Shown here: in pieces, positions 1-5,904 of the stretch | Layout: every line of letters begins with the position of its first letter | Numbering within the stretch: position 1 is the stretch's first letter | Assembly: GCA_030045175.1 (NCBI GenBank) | Contig: JASIBM010000037.1 | Location: 1-7,858, forward strand | Source of the DNA: Streptosporangiaceae bacterium | Lineage (GTDB): Bacteria > Actinomycetota > Actinomycetes > Streptosporangiales > Streptosporangiaceae | Direction: 5' to 3' | DNA: 7,858 nt | Translations under genes and position numbers: made by a program | The notes under the pieces: generated by a model | What the model was told of the DNA's origin: nothing | What the model saw: only the letters and a program-made list of their open reading frames with translations | Databases searched by the model: none

Positions 1-2546
1 GCTGGCAGGGCGGGCGGTATCCGGTCGCCGCTCATCATGACCAGCCGCAACGCGCTGAGCCTGGCGGTGCTCTCAGGCCGCTCGCCGGCGTGCTCGGCAA
101 GCAGCGCGGCCATCGCCGGCACCGAGTTCCACACGGTGACGCCATGAGCGTCGCAGAGGCCGAGCAGGTGCTCCGCGTCGGTCGCCCGGCCGGGGTCGGG
201 CAGCACGAGGGCAGCGCCCGCGGATAGCGCGCCGAAGATGTCGTAGACGGACAGGTCGAAGTTGAACGCGCTGACGGCGATGAACCTGTCGGCCGGGCCG
301 ATGCCGAACCTGGCGTTGCAGTCGGCGATCACGTTCACCGCGCTGCGGTGGCTGACCATTACGCCCTTGGGCTCGCCCGTGGTACCCGAGGTGTAGAGCA
401 CGTAGGCCAGGTCGTCGGGTGACGCCCCTGGCAGCGGCCCAGGCGCCAGTTCCGCCACCGTGCTGGCTGGCACCGTGCTGGCTGGCACCGTGCTGGCTGG
501 CACCGTGCTGGCCGGCACCGTGCTGGCCGACACCGTGCTGGCCGGCGTGGTCAGCGCGAGCACCGCGATGTGGTCGTCATCGTCCGGCTGCCAGGGCGTG
601 TTGGTGAGCGCGCACCGTACCTTGCCGTCGCGCAGCATGTACCTGATGCGGGCCGAGGGCAGGTCGGCGTCGACCGGCAGGTACGCGCCGCCGGCCATCA
701 GCGCGGCCAGGATGCCGACGACCTGCTCAGGTCCGCGCCGCATGATCAGGCCTACCGGCTCGTCCCGCCCGACCCCCTGCTGCCGCAGCCAGGTCGCGGC
801 CGACGCGGCCCTGGCGGCCAGTTCGCCGTAGCTGACTTGCCCCGCGGCGGTCAGGATCGCCGGAGCGTCGGGAGCCAGCCCCGCCTGGGTGATGAAGGCG
901 TCGTGCAGCGGCTGGCGTGGCAGCGGTGCCGCGGTGTCGTTCGCTGCGGTCCGGCGTGCTCGCTGGTCGTCGGGCATCAGGTCGAACGTGATCGCCGACC
1001 ACATGGCGTCGCTTGCCTCGTCCGCCAGGTCGTCAAGCAGCCGCTGGTAGCCGCCCGCCATGGCGCTGACAAGTCCGTCCGGGAACAGCCCGGCCACCTC
1101 GTCGAACTGGACGACCACGCCACCGTGCTGCTCGAACGCGAAGCCATTGAGCCAGAGCTGAGGCGTCTGACTGGACGTGTACACCTCGGGTCCGAAGAGC
1201 TCGATGGCTGAGCCGTCGAGATCGGCGAGCACGTAGCCGATCGCGCTGTTGAAGGTGAACGGCATGCGCGCGTCCGCGCCGCCGTCGCGGCGCGCGAGCT
1301 CGCGCAGCACCTCGATGCCGGAGAAGTGCCTGTTGTCGATGTCGCGGCGCAGCCGCACCTGGAGCGCACGGGCTCGCTCGGTGAAGGTGAGGCGCCTGTC
1401 GATGTCGATCCCGACGAGCAGTGTCTGGGAGAAGTTACCGATCGCGCTGGCGATGTCCGGATGGATCGGCGGCCGGTTCGCGACCGTGGTGGTCAAGGTG
1501 AACCTGGTGCCCGCGCCCCACCGGGCGAGTGCCTCGGCGTAGGCAGCGAACAGCACTGCGGTCGGGGTCAGTCCGTTGCTAGCGGCGCGGCGCTTGACCG
1601 TGGTCCAAGCGCCAGGGTCAAGCCGCGCGACGTGCTGCACGAACCTGGGGCGGATGATCGATGACGGGCTAGCGGCGAGCGGCAGGCCGGGCCGAGGCGG
1701 CAGGTCGGCCAGCCGGTCCAGCCAGTAGGCGCGCGAGCGCCTGGCGGGCGGCAGGTCGGCCATCGCATCGACGCCAGCCACGTAGTCCGCGAACGACATC
1801 GGCTCTGGGTCGCCGGCCGGATGCGGCTGCGCGCCGTCGGTGTTGGCCCGGGGGGGCACAGCGCCCCCTGGGGACACCCCAGACCCCGATGGCCCGGAAC
1901 CCCCCGCGGTATAAGCGGCCCACCAGTCCCTGAAGAACAAGAACATGCTGATGCCGTCCATGACCAGCCCGTCGTGACCGACGTGCAGGCGCATCCGGTC
2001 GTCGGCCAGCAGCGTGATGTCTACGGCCAGCATTGGCGCCACGTCGCTGGGCAGGATGCGGTGGGAACGCTGCTCGCGAAGCTCGGCAAGTCGCGCGCCT
2101 TGCTCGTCCGCCGATGCGCCGCGCAGGTCAAGGCGGCCGATCTGGACGTCAGCCGTCTGCTCGGTCACCTGCCGGCCGTCGGCCGTGAACCAGGTGCGGA
2201 GCATGCCATGCCTGGCGACGACCCGGCGCAGCGCCACCTCAAGCCTGTCGATATCCCAGCAGCCGTCGATCTCGTGGTAGATGTGGCTGGAGACATTGCC
2301 GATCTCCACCGAGCCGCCGCGGCCGATCAGATAGCCACGCTGAAGCAGCGTCAGCGGGAAGCTGCTGGCCTGCGCCGCCTGCGCGCCGGTCAGGTACTCG
2401 ATCAGCTCGGCCTTGACAGCCTTGATCCGGCCGACCAGCTCCGCGTCGGCGCGTTGCCTGGGTCCTTGCAGGCGCAGGTCGGTTCCGCAGACGGTGAGGC
2501 TTAGCCCGCGCTCGGTGACCTCTCGCAGCACCTCCAGGTGGTTCAC
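1..2546 (-). CDS. Non-ribosomal peptide synthetase, TubC docking - Cy - A (Cys-type), 3' end outside window
   Basis: Open reading frame without a stop from a GTG at 2546 to the left edge (848 codons, partial). Residues 1-54 resemble a TubC-type N-terminal docking domain. Residues 63-490 are a heterocyclization domain: FPLTLLQRGYLIGR (63-76), RHGMLR (112-117), the Cy active motif DGLVMDGIS (D192, D197, S200) in place of HHxxxDG, LPPRPGLPL, GNFSQ and TSSQTPQLWL (457-466). From about 541 an adenylation domain begins: AGGAYLPVD near 620, core A3 YTSGTTGEPKG (718-728), and FDLSVYDIFG (763-772). Specificity positions visible are D764, L765, Y768, N807, M837, S839, which agree with the known cysteine code DLYN(L/M)S. 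By family knowledge the enzyme would activate Cys and Cy would condense and cyclise it to a thiazoline. The GTG start overlaps the upstream stop by 4 bp and lets the docking domain begin at MNHLEVL. Two odd in-frame insertions (214-249 and the PASTV repeat) are annotated separately. The rest of the A domain, its carrier and any later modules are not visible. Confidence 0.93.
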   Translation of the reverse strand, partial: MNHLEVLREVTERGLSLTVCGTDLRLQGPRQRADAELVGRIKAVKAELIEYLTGAQAAQASSFPLTLLQRGYLIGRGGSVEIGNVSSHIYHEIDGCWDIDRLEVALRRVVARHGMLRTWFTADGRQVTEQTADVQIGRLDLRGASADEQGARLAELREQRSHRILPSDVAPMLAVDITLLADDRMRLHVGHDGLVMDGISMFLFFRDWWAAYTAGGSGPSGSGVSPGGAVPPRANTDGAQPHPAGDPEPMSFADYVAGVDAMADLPPARRSRAYWLDRLADLPPRPGLPLAASPSSIIRPRFVQHVARLDPGAWTTVKRRAASNGLTPTAVLFAAYAEALARWGAGTRFTLTTTVANRPPIHPDIASAIGNFSQTLLVGIDIDRRLTFTERARALQVRLRRDIDNRHFSGIEVLRELARRDGGADARMPFTFNSAIGYVLADLDGSAIELFGPEVYTSSQTPQLWLNGFAFEQHGGVVVQFDEVAGLFPDGLVSAMAGGYQRLLDDLADEASDAMWSAITFDLMPDDQRARRTAANDTAAPLPRQPLHDAFITQAGLAPDAPAILTAAGQVSYGELAARAASAATWLRQQGVGRDEPVGLIMRRGPEQVVGILAALMAGGAYLPVDADLPSARIRYMLRDGKVRCALTNTPWQPDDDDHIAVLALTTPASTVSASTVPASTVPASTVPASTVPASTVAELAPGPLPGASPDDLAYVLYTSGTTGEPKGVMVSHRSAVNVIADCNARFGIGPADRFIAVSAFNFDLSVYDIFGALSAGAALVLPDPGRATDAEHLLGLCDAHGVTVWNSVPAMAALLAEHAGERPESTARLSALRLVMMSGDRIPPALP
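456..545 (-). repeat. 15-bp tandem repeat x6, in frame within the NRPS A domain
   Basis: Six contiguous copies of a 15-bp unit, read on the plus strand as CACCGTGCTGGCYGR. The first three copies are identical, and copies 4-6 differ only at one or two positions of the last three bases. In the NRPS frame the unit encodes Pro/Ser-Ala-Ser-Thr-Val, giving six PASTV-like pentapeptides. They lie between adenylation cores A2 and A3, just before LAYVLYTSG, in a loop that varies in length in the family. The unit is a multiple of three, so expansion or contraction keeps the frame. Confidence 0.95.
1800..1910 (-). other. Gly/Pro/Ser low-complexity insertion in the Cy domain
   Basis: NRPS residues about 213-249, between the DGLVMDGIS motif and the MSFADYV segment. 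The peptide is almost all Gly, Pro, Ser and Ala, with no secondary-structure character, and the flanking Cy sequence continues normally in the same frame. The DNA is dominated by runs of G and C that form perfect palindromes (see the hairpin entry). It could be a flexible linker loop, or a palindromic repeat element that inserted in frame and was kept. Confidence 0.6.
1852..1881. repeat. Two back-to-back perfect hairpins in the Cy insertion
   Basis: On the plus strand GGGGGC (1852-1857), loop ACAGC, GCCCCC (1863-1868) form a 6-bp stem. Directly adjoining is TGGGG (1869-1873), loop ACA, CCCCA (1877-1881), a 5-bp stem. Both are perfect and inside coding sequence. They resemble the palindromic GC-rich repeats common between genes in actinomycetes, but family membership cannot be shown here. 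Confidence 0.55.
2385..2546 (-). other. TubC-like N-terminal docking domain of the NRPS
   Basis: NRPS residues 1-54 (MNHLEVLREVTERGLSLTV onward, ending near KAELIEYL) fit the pattern of TubC-type docking domains: an initial helix, a short beta segment around SLTVCGTDLRL, and a C-terminal amphipathic helix ending K-A-E-L-I. In known systems this domain sits at the N-terminus of NRPS subunits and binds the C-terminal tail of the upstream subunit. Here the upstream subunit encoded in the operon is the cupin/MetRS/carrier protein, so this supports direct hand-over of its carrier-bound unit to the Cy domain. Confidence 0.75.
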
Positions 2547-4831
2547 GCCACGGCCATCCCGCCGGATACGAGCTCGGCGAGCTCGGCGATGGTCCGCTCG
2601 CCAAGCAAGTCCTCGATGGCCACGTCCGTGCCCGTGCGCTGCAAGACCTGGTACTGAAGGGCGATCGCCTGCATCGACGTGACGCCGAGCGCAACCAGCG
2701 TCGCGTCCGCTGGCACCTCGCCCTCGGGCAGCGTCAGCACCGCACCGACGGCCTCGCGGAGCCAGCTCAGCACCGAGCTGGGGGGCTTGGCGGGGTCGTC
2801 CCCCCGGGCCAGCCCGGACTCGGCTGGTCCGGCCTGATCTCCCGCCACGCCGAAGAAGGCCTGCCGCGCCAGGTCTATGCGAGTCCCTGGTGGCACCAGC
2901 GTCACGTTCCGCGGCCACCGCTCCTGCGCAGCGATGCCGAGCGCCTCCGTCAGCCTGGCCGCGAACCGCGGCATCACCGGCGCGGCGCAGGCGGCCAGCA
3001 GCTTGGCCGCGGCGAGCTCGAGCGCGACGGCGGTGCGCGCCTCGTCCTTCCAGTCCGCGAGCTGGCGGGTCGCCGCCTCGGTGGCGGAGAACCGCAGCAC
3101 GTCTTCGACCAGGTCGTCCAGGGTCGCGGCGGCGCGGTTGAGCGAGAACCCATCCGGCGCGAGGCAGCCGCCCATCGCGCTGAGCCTGTTCTCGAGCTGG
3201 CCGAGGAACGCCGCGTGCTCTGGCGTCCAGATCCCGGCGTCGGGTACGACGCCACCGTATTGCTTCTCGACCCTGGTGCCGAGGTCGCGCAGCCAGCGCT
3301 GCCAGGTGCCGATGAGGGTCTCCCGCACGACCTGCTCGTACTCGTCCAGGGTGAAGTTGGTTCTGCGGGTCTCTGGGCGGGTTCTGGCCAGGTAGTACCT
3401 GATGCCGTCGACGGTGTCCGGCCGAAGCAGGTCCTTGCCCCAGATCACGTGCCTGCGGCTGGTTGAGAACTTGTCGCCATCGAGCAGGTAGAACTCGTTG
3501 AGGTTGTAGTCGATGTCGGGCGTCCAGCCCGGATTGGCGATCTTGTACAGCGCGGGGCCGAGTATGGAGTGGTAGAAGGTGTTGTCGTAGCCGAGGAAGT
3601 GCACGATCTTCCAGTCGTCGGCGGGCGCGTCGGCCCGCCAGTCCTTGCCGAGCTTGCGGCCGAGCGAGTCGATGCCGTAGATGAAGCCGAAGGCCAGCTC
3701 GATCCAGACCCAGATGACCTGCCCTGGCACGTCTTGCTGGGTGGGCGGGACGCCCCAGGACGCGGGATGGGTGAGCGCGACGTCGATGCGCTCGCGGCTG
3801 AACACCCGGTTCGCCAGCTCGCGCAGCCTGGCCGGGGCGCGGCCGACGTGGTGGTGCTCGAGCACGTCGGCGCGCATCTCGTGCAGGGGCAGCGTGTACC
3901 TGGTGATCGCGCCCTGCCGCGGCGCCGCCGTTCCGAACGACGAATGCGGCTCGGTCAGGTCGACGCAGAAATTCGGCTCGCCGCATATCTCGCAGATATT
4001 ACCGCCGGTCTCGTTGCCGCAAGTCGGGCAGCCGCCGCTGACATAGGGCTCGTAGAGGTACTGCCCGCCCTCGCCGTCGAACAGCGCGGTGCCCTCTGCG
4101 ACGGTGACCCGGCCAGAGCTGACGAGGCGATCGAAGAACGCCTGGAGCGCGCGCTTGTACCGCTCGTCCGTGCTGGTGTGATTGATCTGGTCGGGCTCGA
4201 TGTCCATCAGCCGCAGCGTCTGCTCGATATCGGCCGCGTAGTGCGCGGCCAGCTCGGCCGGCGAGCGTCCCTCCCGCGCGGCACGCTCGGCCACGTAGCT
4301 CTGGTGATCGTCGGTGGCGGCCAGGTGCCAGACGTTCGCGCCGTTCATGCGCTGGAACCTGACGAACGCGTCCGTGCCCAGGTAGGGCCCGGACAGGTGG
4401 CCGATGTGCAGCGTCCCGTTCGGCGTGGGCGGCGTCGAGAACACGAAGACAGGGCGGTCGCCGAACCGCCTGCGGTCGGTCCTGGCGGCCACCAGGGACG
4501 CGCGATCGGCGTCGCGCCAGTAGAACGTCGCGAAGGTCAGGTCCTGCGAGCCAGTGTTGTCTAGATAGTGCGTCTCGAAGGGCTCGAACTGCAGGACCAT
4601 GCCCGGTGCCACTGGCGTCCGCTTGGCGTCCACGATGATGTCTCCGCTGCCCGACACGATCACGAAAGTCTCGGTCTCGTCGTGCTGATGCGGATCGGAG
4701 TGCGAGCCTGGGGGTACCTTGCCCCAATTGGCGCCCACGCCCATCGACTCGACCGCTCCCATGTCGATCTCGCCGAGGTCGATGCCGAACGACCGGTGCA
4801 TCGCGCTGGCGTCATACGTGCTGATGATCAC
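2543..4831 (-). CDS. Hydrazine synthetase: cupin / methionyl-tRNA synthetase-like / carrier protein fusion
   Basis: 762 aa, GTG start at 4831 with a strong Shine-Dalgarno. Residues 1-110 are a cupin with the metal-site pattern H48-Q-H50, E54 and H88. Residues 125-650 are a class I MetRS-like domain: HIGH at 142-145, a zinc knuckle C268-x2-C271-x8-C280-x2-C283, a KMSKS-like KFSTS at 454-458, and a degenerate anticodon-binding helical region. Residues 683-758 are an acyl/peptidyl carrier domain with the phosphopantetheine motif LGVTSM (Ser719) and the closing TIAELAELV. In characterised homologues (Spb40, PyrN) the MetRS-like part uses ATP to join an amino acid to an N-hydroxylated amino acid as an ester, and the zinc cupin rearranges it to an N-N bond. 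The carrier tail is not part of the two-domain enzymes I know, and suggests the hydrazino product or its partner amino acid is tethered as a thioester. Neighbours overlap by 4 bp on both sides. What loads Ser719 is not shown by the sequence. Confidence 0.93.
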   Translation of the reverse strand: MIISTYDASAMHRSFGIDLGEIDMGAVESMGVGANWGKVPPGSHSDPHQHDETETFVIVSGSGDIIVDAKRTPVAPGMVLQFEPFETHYLDNTGSQDLTFATFYWRDADRASLVAARTDRRRFGDRPVFVFSTPPTPNGTLHIGHLSGPYLGTDAFVRFQRMNGANVWHLAATDDHQSYVAERAAREGRSPAELAAHYAADIEQTLRLMDIEPDQINHTSTDERYKRALQAFFDRLVSSGRVTVAEGTALFDGEGGQYLYEPYVSGGCPTCGNETGGNICEICGEPNFCVDLTEPHSSFGTAAPRQGAITRYTLPLHEMRADVLEHHHVGRAPARLRELANRVFSRERIDVALTHPASWGVPPTQQDVPGQVIWVWIELAFGFIYGIDSLGRKLGKDWRADAPADDWKIVHFLGYDNTFYHSILGPALYKIANPGWTPDIDYNLNEFYLLDGDKFSTSRRHVIWGKDLLRPDTVDGIRYYLARTRPETRRTNFTLDEYEQVVRETLIGTWQRWLRDLGTRVEKQYGGVVPDAGIWTPEHAAFLGQLENRLSAMGGCLAPDGFSLNRAAATLDDLVEDVLRFSATEAATRQLADWKDEARTAVALELAAAKLLAACAAPVMPRFAARLTEALGIAAQERWPRNVTLVPPGTRIDLARQAFFGVAGDQAGPAESGLARGDDPAKPPSSVLSWLREAVGAVLTLPEGEVPADATLVALGVTSMQAIALQYQVLQRTGTDVAIEDLLGERTIAELAELVSGGMAVA
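2555..2785 (-). other. C-terminal phosphopantetheine carrier domain of the hydrazine synthetase
   Basis: Residues 683-759, a four-helix carrier-like segment following a Gly/Ala/Pro-rich linker (about 655-683). The modification site is LGVTSMQAIALQ with Ser719, and the last helix reads RTIAELAELV. Only about four residues (GMAVA) follow, so no long C-terminal docking tail is present. The same frame runs uninterrupted from the MetRS-like part, so this is a genuine fusion rather than a separate gene. Confidence 0.88.
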
Positions 4832-5904
4832 GTGTGGCTCCTCTTACTGAGCGTGATTTCCTCGCGCCTGGCGCGCACCAGGTCTACGGCCGCGGCGCTG
4901 ATCGCCGGGCCAAGCCGGTAGCCCGAGCCGTTCGCTGCCCCGGCGAACACGATCCGGCCTGCCGCGTCGAGACGGCGTACCACCGGCTCGGCCTCGGGGC
5001 TGTACGCATCGCAGAAGACGCGCCCGGCCAGGCAGGCGCTCGCCAGGTCGGGTGAGTACCGGCGCAGGCAGTCGCGCGCCGCGGCGAGGTCCGCGGCCGT
5101 CAGGCTGCCCGTGAGCGCGTCCGGATCGACGTCCCACTCCTGGCACGTGTAGCTGAACAGCCAGTGCCCGCGACGGTGCAGCGGCAGCAAGAACGCGTCC
5201 TCATCATCGAAGACCACGACCTGCGCGCCGGGGCCGGGACGCTGTTCGATGTGCGCGGCGACGATCTTCTTCACCCGCAGCCCGAGCGGCTCGACTAGGT
5301 CACGCCAGGCCGGACTGGCCAGCCACGGGCCGGGCGCCAGTACCACCGAGTCGGCCACCAGCTGCTCGCCAGTGCTCAGCGACATGGTCACGGCGGCGCC
5401 GGTGACCGCGAGCCTGGTGACTTCCACTCCCTCGAGAAAGCGTGTCATCGGCCGCAGTTCCGCCGCCAGGGCCTGGGCGACCTGGTAGACGTCCGCGTGG
5501 TGGCAGCGTGGAACGCGCCAGGCCAGCGTGCCCTCGGGAAGCGAGAGCGAGTGGCAGGACAGGCTCGTTACCTGGGTGGGCTCGGCGTCGTCGTAGTGCC
5601 TGGCGATCCGCTGCCCCGGCGCGCCGCCTGCGATCACGGTCGCCCCGACCGGGTGGATGGGCAGGTCGGGGCGGCGCGCTCGCAGGTCCGCGTAGTACGC
5701 CTGGCTGTAGGCGGACATGCGCCGCACCCTGGCGGATGCCCCCCTCGGCAGGAAAAGGCCGGCGGACCGCCGGCTGGCGCCCGCGCCGATCGCGTCGCGG
5801 TCGAGCACGATGACCGAGGCATCCTGGTCGCGGTCGGCCAGCTCGCGCGCGATCAGGCAACCGATGATCCCGGCGCCGATGACGGCCGTCGCGGGTCGCG
5901 TCAT
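4828..5904 (-). CDS. FAD-dependent oxidoreductase, DAO/glycine oxidase family (Spb39-like)
   Basis: 358 aa from the ATG at 5904. An in-frame ATG at 5949 would add 15 residues, but it lies inside the upstream gene, whereas the 5904 start gives the usual N-terminus (MTRPATAVIGAG) and an ATGA overlap with the upstream stop, with GAGGG and GCAGG upstream. Residues 10-15 are the dinucleotide-binding GAGIIG, D35 closes the second beta strand (VIVLD), and GAGASRRSAG at 40-49 is the FAD-contact loop. Near the C-terminus, FAGAANGSGYRLGPAIS matches the second FAD-binding element of D-amino-acid/glycine oxidases. Family members oxidise C-N bonds of amino acids. In the s56-p1 pathway as I recall it, the homologue cleaves the lysine-derived hydrazine to release hydrazinoacetic acid and aminoadipate semialdehyde. 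The same step is inferred here from gene order and neighbours. The substrate cannot be read from the sequence. Confidence 0.88.
   Translation of the reverse strand: MTRPATAVIGAGIIGCLIARELADRDQDASVIVLDRDAIGAGASRRSAGLFLPRGASARVRRMSAYSQAYYADLRARRPDLPIHPVGATVIAGGAPGQRIARHYDDAEPTQVTSLSCHSLSLPEGTLAWRVPRCHHADVYQVAQALAAELRPMTRFLEGVEVTRLAVTGAAVTMSLSTGEQLVADSVVLAPGPWLASPAWRDLVEPLGLRVKKIVAAHIEQRPGPGAQVVVFDDEDAFLLPLHRRGHWLFSYTCQEWDVDPDALTGSLTAADLAAARDCLRRYSPDLASACLAGRVFCDAYSPEAEPVVRRLDAAGRIVFAGAANGSGYRLGPAISAAAVDLVRARREEITLSKRSHT
4838..4845 (-). promoter_or_regulatory. Ribosome binding site of the cupin/MetRS gene
   Basis: On the minus strand AAGAGGAG ends 6 nt before the GTG at 4831. It is the best Shine-Dalgarno in the window and supports this GTG, which overlaps the TGA of the FAD oxidase gene (GTGA), as the true start. 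Confidence 0.8.

Noticed and set aside
456..545. Possible frameshift in the NRPS at the tandem repeat, since another frame reads as GQHGA repeats
   Set aside because: Following the frame codon by codon from the Cy domain gives PASTV repeats and then the A3 core YTSGTTGEPKG without any shift.
456..545. CRISPR array
   Set aside because: The units are contiguous 15-bp copies without spacers and lie inside a coding frame.
570..1211. 213-aa open frame on the plus strand
   Set aside because: Antisense to the NRPS Cy/A region, which has continuous conserved motifs; the peptide is low in information and has no family resemblance.
3569..4564. 331-aa open frame on the plus strand
   Set aside because: It is antisense to the cupin/MetRS gene, has no recognisable domain, and is what high-GC coding DNA produces on the opposite strand.
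2543..4831. Housekeeping or resistance-type methionyl-tRNA synthetase
   Set aside because: The N-terminal cupin, altered KMSKS, C-terminal carrier domain and operon position argue against tRNA charging.
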